Assembly (NCBI GenBank): GCA_027922465.2 | Contig: BQMF02000098.1 | Span: forward strand, 930,001 to 994,000 | Length of the DNA stretch: 64,000 bases | Direction of reading: 5' to 3' | DNA from: Turritopsis dohrnii | Taxonomy: Eukaryota > Cnidaria > Hydrozoa > Anthoathecata > Oceaniidae | Shown: piece after piece, positions 23,641 to 34,075 of the stretch | Numbering within the stretch: the stretch's first letter is position 1 | Layout: each line of letters begins with the position of its first letter | The notes under the pieces: model-generated | Databases searched by the model: none | What the model saw: only the letters and a program-made list of their open reading frames with translations | What the model was told of the DNA's origin: nothing | Program-made: the position numbers and the translations under genes

Positions 23641-24353
23641 AAGCATTTAATATATGAAATATGAAAACTTCCAATTTTTTTATTAAACTACTGATCCCTT
23701 GTGAAGAAATTACACGATTCTTAGAATTTAAACAAAATGGTACACTTTTGATTACAACAAAATCAAAATCCACTATAAAGTTGATGAATAAATGTGTAAC
23801 AAAAATTGAAGTTTTCAGCAGATTTAAGTGCCAAGTAAAACCCATCCAAAATTATAAATCGTTTTTACCTGATAACAACTATCAACTTTCAAGACATTCT
23901 TGTCCTTTTATATGCAAGAACACAAAAATAACTCTAGATAAAAAAAAAGTCAACAACACAGAGCTCCTCACTTTTCAAAGTCAAGAAGAAATATGAAATC
24001 GAATCCTACTTGGCGCCAAAAGAAAGCTGTACAGAAACCATTGGTTAATCTTTTATTCGAAAAAAGACACATCTAAATGAAGTGTTCGAAAAATTTACAT
24101 GGCTCAAATCACATGACAACAAACGTGAGCCAAACTCTTTATAAACTACACACTGTTATCAAAACAATCGTTTTGGGGAGCAACTGAAAAATATCCTGGA
24201 AATTTCGAGAATAGAAAATTATCATGAAAGGTGAAGGGAACGTTCGTTAGGATTGTTAGCAAATCTAAAAGTTTTATACACAACAGTGAAATTGTTATTT
24301 ATTCACAACGGAGGAGAGCTATAAACTACAATTTTCAAAATAATGCATACGTG
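23641..24353. other. Intergenic or upstream intron, nothing supported
   Basis: A 111-codon plus-strand frame (23661-23996) is AT-rich and Lys-rich with no domain; I do not call it a gene. Confidence 0.35.
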
Positions 24354-24648
24354 AGGGGATGTTCACATGGATAAAATAAGCACGCTAAAGCGGGCTTCCT
24401 CGATTGACATTTTTTTATCAAAATCTCATAAAATTCAACACATGTTCACATGAGAAATGCCTGGTTGGCCGAGATCTCGCTTTCATGTACCAAGATCTGA
24501 TTATTCACCTTATGCGCATGTTTTTCTTTGTATCAGCCTAGTTTGTTAGGATGTTTCTTCTCATGTGAACCCAAGACAAAATCAGTCCGGTGAGCCTCGC
24601 TTTGCCGGGCTAATTTTTCTCCAATGAACACCCCCTAACTCGTGTTAT
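24354..24648. mobile_element. Probable MITE with imperfect inverted ends
   Basis: The left end (GAGGGGATGTTCACATGGA, then GCACGCTAAAGCGGGCTTCC) and right end (GAGCCTCGCTTTGCCGGGCT, then CCAATGAACACCCCCTA) are imperfect inverted copies. No coding capacity. Confidence 0.45.
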
Positions 24649-24868
24649 TTAATAATCATCAAATGAATGTAATTTTATGTGGACGCACACGTTAGAATAG
24701 ATCCACACTAAGAAGTAGTCCTTTCGTCGATAATTTTGGGTCAATTGTTTTACCTGTCTTGCAAAAACCGGATAATCATAAATTCTGACTTTGAAAATAA
24801 AATTAACATGTCATAATAATATGTATCAAAGAGAGGTGAGCCTGCTCGGACTGAACATTGGCGTTTAA

Positions 24869-25106
24869 AGAAGTGTGTATAGACCTTTCCCGAGTTTATT
24901 TTTTAGCACACTTCGCCTCGTTTTCAATTGCGTTACTATGACAATCGAATCTCTTGTGCTCAATCATTAACACTATCACAATTATTACACTTATTGCACA
25001 TTACTGAAATGAGTCCCGTGACATTTCGTTACCATATTAACCATTGCAAAAACGAGGCGGAGTGTGCTAAAAAACAAACTCAGGAAAGGTCTATTCTCAC
25101 ACAACG
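24869..25106. mobile_element. MITE with TAGACCTTTCC inverted ends
   Basis: The left end TAGACCTTTCCCGAGTTTAT with TTTTTAGCACACTTCGCCTC, and the right end GAGGCGGAGTGTGCTAAAAA with CTCAGGAAAGGTCTA, form inverted repeats of about 45 bp around a 150-bp core. The CGCCTCGTTTTC motif recurs in a separate MITE at 60209. Confidence 0.75.
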
Positions 25107-26219
25107 GTCACGTGAAACGCTCTTGTAAAACTTTGAAGAAAATTTCCTGGGTGTCCGATCATTAAATCGGAACCAAAGACACAATGGAACAGATTACATT
25201 ACGTAGGAAAATAAAATCGGATTATAATGATCAAATTTTTCCCGAATGCTGAACTATCACGGGCAATAAGATGTTTGTTTGACGCATAATTTTGTTTTCG
25301 AAATCTAACTAAAGTATGCTAAAATATTTGACAAGATTTTGTTCACCCGTGATAGAGTAAAGTCTTTAAAATACTCAAGTTTCCTTATGAAAACAAATTC
25401 ACGCGATAAAAAGTTTCTATACTAAACTATGCTTTCCGGCTTACGCCATCGTCAAGTGTATATACATTTTCATGCAACGTTCACATGAACTGTTTAACCA
25501 AATTCACAATTAGGGCAAATTTTGACGAAATTTTGAAAGGCGCCAAACTTTCATTAACATTTACAAAGAACAATTAGGAAGGTGCTGATTTCGAATTTGT
25601 TGGGCCCTTTTCAAATTTGGCCAAAATTGAGCAAAAAAAGGAATCAATTGAAACACAACTGGAATTTAAAAATGCAGAAATGTCGGTTGTCACTCTTAAA
25701 TTACTTAATAGATTGAGATTAAAGTTTCATGGAATCCAACAAGATATTTCAAAAAGGTAAATTATGTTCTTTGAAATATATCTACCTTTACCAACAGGTG
25801 TTGAACATATAGTTGTTAAACCTAAGTTATATGACAAAAATTCACAAACATTTGCCAAATTGTACATACCACGATAGGTTGGCTTCCCTGTCGGTATTCT
25901 AAATAAAACAGATTAAGGTTTATTAATATCCAATACCATCATCCCACTCTCATCACTTAAGTTTCAATACCAAAGGATCAACATTGTCTATTGTTACATG
26001 CAAGATGTTGCTGCCACAAAGTCAGGTCATTCTTTCAAAAAATTTCATAACCAGAGTTAGAAAATTTGTGAATTTGCTTTCTTAGTAAAGTAAATTTGTC
26101 TAGAAAACTACCTTTTACTTTCCCTACCCATTCTAGCCTATCAATGATTCTTATATACATGAAAAACTCTCATTCTGTTTTTTCAGTCTGATGCATAAAA
26201 CCAAACACTTTACCTTTGT
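25107..26219. other. 3' flank of the helicase gene, nothing recognised
   Basis: AT-rich sequence. No supported coding, RNA or repeat feature. Confidence 0.4.
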
Positions 26220-29200
26220 TCAATTGGACTGCAAGAGCTTTTCAGCAGATGGTAATCTAGTCACAAATTCTGATATCAGATTACGGGAGATATTTGTTTT
26301 CGTTATTATTATCTTTCCTTTCGAATTCCACCTCTCGATCACCTTTCCAAATGTTGATTTCCAGCTTCCAAACCATGAGAGAGCTGAACGGTCAATTACA
26401 ATGAACAAGATTTGGGATGTTGCACGTGCAGCATTTTCTAGTATCGTGTGACGATGAAATTGTTCTGTGCTGGATAAGGGAATCACCACTTTCCGAAGTT
26501 GAAAACCACGACAACCGTTACTATCAGTCAAAATGATTTTTTGTTTCCTCTCGATTGCCTCAAATACCTGTCGTTTTTTATCCATACTTGGAATTTCGTT
26601 TTTACTTTCCAGACAAGGTGCATAAATTAGGAAATCTTTCTCAGCAACACTTAGGGCATGGCGAATGGAAATAAATTCTTCTTCATCATGGCAGATGATT
26701 GTATCGCCAGCTTTGACATTTTGCAAACAAGTCGTTATCTTTAAGATGTTCTTCTGTTTGTCATTTAATTTAGCAGAACAGCACTTTTGTAAAATCTTTT
26801 CAATCTTCTTAGTTGAAGGAACGTATGTTAATTCTGGTGTTTTCCCTTGATGCGAATGACCTACTTCCTTGGATTGTTCAAATCGATGTTTTATTGATAT
26901 ACCTTCGGTAGTTCGTTGGCTGCCAAACCCACTCATTTGTTTCAAAACATGTTCTTGGCTTCTCCCAGGGACAGGTAGATTTTTCACATGTTTTGAAAAT
27001 GTTTGAGTAGACATTTCATCGTCTTTTTGTTCACTTAGATCACTTTCACTGTCACTGTCACTTTGTGTTATGGTCACATCAGTATTTTTTAAAGAATCTT
27101 TTAACGCTTTTGGTTTTGGGTCAGAAGCTGCACCAGTATCAGTCATTGTGGCCTTGGTATAGTAATAACATGTCTCTTCGTTATTAATAACATCTTTTGC
27201 AGCCTTGAAAAGAAAAAAAATAAGTTTAGTAACGAATTGAACAACAACATTGATGAAAATAAACCTCTGTTACCTCTAGGAGTTCCGATATCTTCACAGA
27301 GTTTCGCATGTTCTTTTCTAATCGCACAGCAGACATCTTGAGATGAGATTCATAAGTCTGTAACAAGAGCGTTTTCGTTTCGATAAGGTATCCTGTAATT
27401 TCATATTGTTGCTGTTGAAATGCTTGCAATATAAGTGTCACAAAATTATCTTTCATTGTTGAAAGGGCTTTATTTATCAATTCCACTTCAGGTTTTCAAC
27501 ATTGTAGATGTATTCAGCTCATCAATGCTTATGTGACACAATCTACCAGTCTTCCTTTGTTGTTCTTGAACGTAGGTCAAGATTTCTGAAACATGTGGAA
27601 TTCTATCCAGCCCCATTTCGCCACCAATTTCTGATACATTGGTAATTTGCAAATTCACCAATCCAGTCTCAACATTCTGAAGTTTCAAGTTTTTGAAGTG
27701 TTTATCAATGTAAAAGTCAATTAAGCTGAATGGATCAAAACTGACATAAAATATTGTCGTTGGTTCGTTCGCTATTCGAGCTAAAAATTCAGATTGCAAA
27801 GCAGCTACCACAGTTTTACCACAACCAAATGCAGCATTGATAACCTTATGTTTTCGAGGATCAACAACTACTTGAATCTGCTCGTCATTTGCTTGCAAAT
27901 GGATCAGCTGCTCGTGAATATCATCAGAATGTTTAGCCATTGTGATCGATGTGTTGGCGATAAATCCAGACACTTGAGCAATGAATTGTTTCATGACTTG
28001 CATTGAATTGAAATTTTCCAATTCGGGCACTTTAATAACAAGAGGAAGTTCATTAGAAAGCCATTTCTTCAGTTTTCCAATATCACTCAGTTGATCCCTT
28101 GTTATAACTCTTGGTACACAACCATGGCAAATTAAATTATGTTCTTCATTGAAAATTGTGGCTTCAAGTGCATTGGATTGAAGTTTTGGGACAGCAACGA
28201 AAGTGGCAATTGTAATCTTGGAAGGATCTATGTTGCCTTGCTTTACCAAAAAATCCATTACATAAGTAAGGTCTTCAGCATCTTCAGAGCACTTGGCAAA
28301 CTCATTAGTGATGTCCGTTGCATGAACACTTTCAGTTACTCGGATATTAAGAATAACACCGATCTGCTGATGGAAAACCAGAATACGGTTTGAGAAATCT
28401 CTATCCTCCTCTTCCAACTTTTCTTTCACCAAAAACATTTTATGTTTCTGACTATCATAATACATAATCACAATACCTCCTGTATCAGATGGTCCACTCG
28501 GTTTTATTGAAAGGGCATCTTTAAGGCACTGTGCCACATCTTTTGTTGCATTATCTGACACATCCAAAAATATGTTTGGGAAGATAGTCCATTCGTCGAA
28601 ATAGTCCTTATCGTTTTTAAGTAAATTACATTTCAAATATTTTTCACACTGGCTTGTCCATTCAGATGCCGATACTTCTTTTGTTTCCCTTACAGATTTG
28701 AAGCAACGGAAATCACTTCGAAAAACTGTCTCATTTTCTTTAGAACTATTTGTTGCCTTTCCTGCATCTCTATGAGCGACTATAGTATAACCTCCCTTTG
28801 GTTGATGACTTTCAATGGAACTGTCTGGAAAAAAAAACACATTAAATCATCAGCTGTTGTATTATTGTAACTATTATAACTATTGTTAAAATTGTTAAAA
28901 TAAAAATTATACCATTCAGTGAAAATTCTTTGCTAACATATGGATGTCTGTTACCATGATCATCTTTGCATTCCATCAGACATTTGTACTTGTTTTTACT
29001 ATCCAAGCCTTTCAGTTTGATATAAACAGAACCATTACACTCATCTTCTTCAATCTCATCAGGATCATAGACAAGGTCTTTACAATCTTGTTTCTTTGAA
29101 ACAGTTTTCAATGTGATACTTGTCCAATGAGCATGATTTTCGGGAACTTCCAATATGCAATAATCATCTTTTGCACAAACCACCTGTATCATTTCACTTG

Positions 29201-32200
29201 ATATCAATTGGTTTGCGGATACAGCTAAAATTGACATAAATTTCTTTCTTATTTAACAGTAGCTAACATACAAGAATATTGACTAACTTGTCTAAAAATT
29301 TCATTTCCCATTTATTTCTATATTCTAATGTTCAAACATTAGAATATAGAGACATATATAGAGACATCTTTAAATGACTCCACAATCTTAAAGGGATTTC
29401 AGTGTCCAAAATGAGATTTTCCAGTGTTTACTTTTCCATGGATGAAATCATAAACACCATTCAATAACGCAGCTTAACATCTCCCCCGCAATCTCAACAT
29501 ATAACAACATCTCCCTCACTAACACAATCCAAAGAAATTTCCAAATATTCCTAGTAAGAAATTATGAACTGTATATAACTTAAAGCTACCATACCTTTGA
29601 TATTTTTTAAAGGACTGATATGACCATCATCTGCTATGAACAACCAAATGGTATCAGTTACTCTTCGAACACGACTGGGATGGATCACGTGACTATGATG
29701 AAAAAAGTCAACCTTCCTGTTTTTCTTTAGAATTTTGATGGTCAGTTGGAAGGCGTTGGACAATCCACTCAACAACACATTAAAATGGTTGTCATGGTGA
29801 TACCCTGTATCTTTGTATTGATTAATAATCTCCACCACATCTCCTTCAGAAACTAGTTCTTCATACCAGCTTGAATTATCACATATTTCTTTTGTCATCT
29901 CTTCCAAGACACTCCATTTGTCTGAAGTTTTGTTCTTCTCCTTCAAACATTCAACAAATGAAAGGATGAGAGAATATTTCTCAGGAACCTCGATCGACTG
30001 ATCAGCACTATATAGAGTTTCTTTTTCCTTTTCAGTAGAATGGTACATATGTCTATAACAATCAAAATGAGAATCATATCAGTCATGTCAAAAATGCCAA
30101 CAAATCGTAAAATCTTAAATTTGCTGTACCTGAAGATGTTGAAAAGATTACTAGGTTTGACTTGGCTCACAAGTACTAAAATGAAAAATATTGAAGCTCT
30201 TTTAATACAAGTTTTGTAAGAACTAAACTTTCACTATGTATCACATGAGAAGATCAGTTGCTTGCTATTTTCTATTAATAAACAAACATACCTTCATCAA
30301 CTATCTGAGATACTAGCTGCCGGTGGTTTAAAAACATTAACAATGATTCCAAATGCAGCCATGTTGCTTGATTAGAAGGTTTGCATCTATGCCACTCTTT
30401 TAATATTTCATGGAGCCTCGTCTGCACATTATCAGGATTATTGATTAAAATTGTTTGAATTTTAGGATATTCTAGCAAGAAATGTCCAATCACTCTCCAA
30501 TCATCACAAGCCAAGTTACAAATCTTCCAAAATATTTTCAAACATCTGGGTCTGTCTTGCAGAGTTGTATCCCCCTGATCTAAATATTAATATACATTAA
30601 AAGGTCTTAAGCATGACTTAAAACAATGGATGGTTACACAACTGGAATGAAAAACAATGTGATGGAAACTTGGTTGAAATATTAAAATTCCAAAAATAAT
30701 TAAATAATATAATATTGTTTTATCATGTTACAGGGGTTGACGAATTTCTACAGCATTCGTACGTTGGCGTACATAATATATTTTTTTCACGTACGGCAAA
30801 AAATTTTTAACATACATATTTCAAATCAAAATTTGTACGTCTTCTGAAAATACATTAATGTAACTAAAAGTTTATTATCAATGTTTTATTATTCAGTTAC
30901 GTTCTTTAATATTATTATTATTATTATTGTTTCACTTTGGTAGAATTTCAACTACTTTATCGACAGGTTGAAAAAGTTTGATTTTACAGTGGTAATTAGT
31001 TGGTGTAAATAGGGTCTAATCGTAAAACACCAGCAAATTAATTTATTAAAAGACAAAAACATCTATACATGCCCTGTTAACATACGTTCTTTATAAGAGC
31101 TTGAAAAAACAGAAGAAAGAAACGTAGAAAAAAACATGCGTTTGTTCGAAAAAGAAATTGTTTTTAATTATAATTTCATGAAACGAAAAATGAATTCAAA
31201 CAAATAACTGCTGAAGGTTCTGAACTGAGATTTTACTAACAAGAATAACATGTCTATTTTCAAGTACTTTTTCTCCAAATTTTCATATCACTGATTAAAT
31301 ATTTTATTTTTATTTTATCAACGTCCCTGTTTAATGCAGCAGTCGCTCGTTTTTTTTAGTAAAAAAAAAATGCAGGTTGAGCTGTTTCGCCAAGACGATG
31401 ATTTGTTTTTCATTTGATTCGTAGGCATTCAGGTTCAATTGAGCGGTTATCCGCTCCCCTCGTCTGCTACGAACTAGTGTGATCACAAGGGGTCGGTAGC
31501 TTAGTGGTCAGAGCAATCGCCCGGCAAGCGAGAGGTCGTGGGTTCGAGTCCCACTTGACCCGATAACTTTGCGCTGCAATTGGAAAGGTACATTGTGTGC
31601 AGATGTCATTGTTTAATATATACATCCATATAGCACATTGGTTTCAGTTACATGACTGAAGATGTCCGAAACCGGGGCTCTGTTGGGCTGAATTGCCTCT
31701 CCCCAATGTACTACACCTTCATAGTTGCATCAAAGTTAAGAGTTGGTTGGAACTTGAATCACCTCTGAGCATCTATTCTATGACATTCCACTGATTCGTA
31801 GGCATCAGGTTCAATTGAGCGGTTATCCGCTCCCCTCGTCTGCTATGAACTAGTGTGATCACAAGGGGTCGGTAGCTTAGTGGTCAGAGCAATCGCCCGA
31901 CAAGCGAGAGGTCGTGGGTTCGAGTCCCACTTGACCCGATAACTTTGCACTGCAATTGGAAAGATACATTGTGTGCAGATGTCATTGAGTAATATATATA
32001 TATATATATATCCATATAGCACATTGGTTTCAGTTAAATGCTATTCTCTTTATGCATTTCTCTAGATCTAAGCAAAAGGCATGTTTTACTCTATTTTCTT
32101 TTCAAAAAATAACTGAAAAGATCTGGTGACGTGTTCCAAGCATTCTAAAAAGAGCGATTTTTAATGTCAGACCTGGTTTCTCTTATTTTGAAAATTTCTA

Positions 32201-33325
32201 AAGTATTATCTAGATCAGTTAATTATTTTCTAAAAAACTACAATTACAATTATGTTTCTATCTATTGAAAATACACCAGACAACTTTTAAGTTTTAAGTT
32301 AAGTTAATTTTCACATTCATCATCCTCACTTTGTTATTTCCACTCACATCAGATAACTCTTAGACACTTTGTCTTGTCTTGTTATTTTCTGCCTCTCCTG
32401 TATAACCATCAAAACTTTCAAGAGAAATCTTAAGAGGAAATGGAAGAAGGGGTATCTGCATCTGAAGAAGACATGTTGACTCTATGAAGAATTTCTAGTG
32501 CAACTGTGATGTCAATTTTTTAAATCATCAACTAAAAGAGAAATATGGTATTTTACAAAATTTTGTAAATAAACCTTTGTTCAAATGTACATAAGGAACA
32601 ATTTAAGCAGAAGTTGTATTTTTGATATCAATTCTGCATAAAAATAAATGGTTCGATTGGAACTGTATGGGAACTGTGTTTATTTGAAATTGGCCTGGTT
32701 CATTTTATTTGTATTTTATTTTGCTTGCTTGTTGTTCAAAAATAGTATAAAATAATGCTTATTGGTTCGTATGGAGTAAAATACCTTTGCTTTTGACTTC
32801 CACTCTTTAATTTCAAATACATTTTACACAGGATCAGTTTTTTAAAGTTTTTCTGGAAAAACTCAAATGCAAAAACATAGATTCGTAGTTTTGTTTTAGT
32901 TTTCATTCCGAAACCAGTATAAGTTATCAATAAGTCACAGAAAAACATATCAACATTTCCTGTATTTACCTGAGGTATGACAGACTTTTTAATTATCTAT
33001 ATAATTCATTGATCTGGAAGTTAATAGCAGCACAAACCTTGGATATCTAGTGGTGCAACTGCCAATTCTTCTGATAGTATGGCATTTTTTCCGACTGATA
33101 CAAGATGGTCATTTAAGCTATTCATCAAAAATCTTCTTTCAGAGGGGGATGTATTAGAAAACATCTCCATGACGCAATCAAGTACTGGCCTTTCATCAGT
33201 TTTTACGCGACTGAATATTCTTTCCACTTCCACATCATACTGAAACATTTGTGTGCAAAACTGTTTGCCTCCTTGTGGATCACCAGCAAATCGATGCTCC
33301 ACCAGAAAGGCAAACATGCAGACAT
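26220..33325 (-). CDS. Death domain, OTU-like, Ig-like and SF1 helicase multidomain protein
   Basis: Seven minus-strand exons join in phase: 33038-33325, 30292-30579, 30130-30175, 29595-30052, 28913-29224, 27274-28824, 26220-27203 (TAA). Exon 1 of the set encodes an unrecognised helical domain (VEVERIFSRVKTDERPVLD). Exon 2 is a death-fold domain (DDWRVIGHFLLEYPKIQ, NQATWLHLESLL). Exon 4 has an OTU-like pattern (FNVLLSGLSNAFQLTIKI, IWLFIADDGHISPL, with a candidate catalytic His but no clear Cys). Exon 5 has an Ig-like build (DYCILEVPENHAHWTSI, YKCLMECKD). Exon 6 carries a P-loop (AAFGCGKTVVA) and Walker B (HISIDEL). Exon 7 has SF1 motifs V/VI (CRGFQLRKVVIPL, ENAARATSQ). Exon 6 needs one extra A removed at 27493-27496 to stay open. 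Further 5' exons are expected; an open stretch near 33408-33455 is a candidate. A role in innate immune or death signalling is inferred from domains only. Confidence 0.68.
31490..31562 (+). tRNA. tRNA-like domain, anticodon position reads GGC
   Basis: A 7-bp acceptor stem (GGGTCGG with TTGACCC), A box TAGCTTAGTGG, an anticodon stem CGC/GCG with loop CCGGCAA, and a perfect B box GGTTCGAGTCC give a cloverleaf of 73 nt. Base 33 is C instead of the universal T, and a second copy has a different anticodon, so this is more likely a SINE head than a working tRNA. There is no intron. Confidence 0.55.
31866..31938 (+). tRNA. tRNA-like domain, anticodon position reads GAC
   Basis: Identical to the copy at 31490 except that the anticodon loop reads CCGACAA. 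C at position 33 is retained. The rest of the cloverleaf and both pol III boxes are intact. Confidence 0.55.
32041..33037. other. Intron sequence, nothing supported
   Basis: This is the rest of the large intron of the minus-strand helicase gene. A short plus-strand acidic frame near 32440-32486 is too small to call. Confidence 0.4.
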
Positions 33326-34075
33326 CTGAAATATAAAAATAAATGATCTGATATTGAATCGCAATAAGTGCATTAAGATTCTAATAACTTCAAGAGGCTT
33401 TTCCGACACCTTTACACTGATATCATAACCAAAATTATTGTCTAAAGATGACAATAGACAGCCTTAAAATTGTCATAAAACAGAAAAGTAAACTAAAATA
33501 CAAGATAAAAATGGTAAATTGCTCAACATCGTTATGACTGTTACTGGAATATTCTAAAAAATTTTAGAATCTGTTAATGAAATCCCCACCATTCTAAAAT
33601 AACAGACAGTTACATCAATTTAAAGTCAATTTTTTGGAAATTTTAAAATTTGGTTCTCGAGATATTTGCCAAAAATTGTTGCATTCAATTTTGGATGCAA
33701 TGCAATGGCTCCCTCATGTTCATAAAAATACTTCGAAATTTTAAACTATACTTCGTTTCCGTATTAATTGTTACTGGTTCTCATTAATGACTAGGTACCA
33801 CCATTTTGGTTCTGGGAAATCATCGTTTCTGTATATTGTTACCGAAAAGCACCAGCTGAGTGACGAATGAAAGTTTAACGAGTCTGTTAAAGTTTAAGGG
33901 TGTCGTTGTTTTCATTCAATTTGTCATTTTATTTCATTTTATGTCGTTATCATCTCAGTGATTCAACTGTTTCATCTTTTATCAAGCAGAAACAGGTACT
34001 TTACAAAAACGGAAATTCGTTTCCCTAGATGATGCTATTACGGTAACGATGCGATAACGGAACCTTCGTTACCAT
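33326..34075. other. Upstream part of the multidomain gene; unresolved
   Basis: Further exons or the promoter of the minus-strand gene should lie here or beyond. A minus-strand open stretch at about 33408-33455 (NNFGYDISVKVSEKPLEV) begins after CTTTAG and may be coding. No clear promoter is seen. Confidence 0.3.

Larger units (their letters stand above)
31417..32040. repeat. Tandem duplication of a tRNA-derived (SINE-like) unit
   Basis: Two direct copies with a 376-bp step: copy 1 starts about 31417, copy 2 about 31794. Each has the leader TTCGTAGGCAT(T)CAGGTTC, GAGCGGTTATCCGCTCC, a tRNA-like domain, then ATAACTTTGC and a tail with TGTGTGCAGATGTCATTG and ATAGCACATTGGTTTCAGTT. They lie in the large intron between the first two recognised exons of the death-domain helicase gene. 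Confidence 0.85.

Noticed and set aside
31490..31938. Functional tRNA-Ala and tRNA-Val genes
   Set aside because: C at position 33, different anticodons on identical bodies and a shared repeat tail point to a tRNA-derived repeat.
32440..32486. Short acidic frame (EEMEEGVSASEEDMLTL)
   Set aside because: Too short and without a convincing splice context, inside an intron of the opposite-strand gene.
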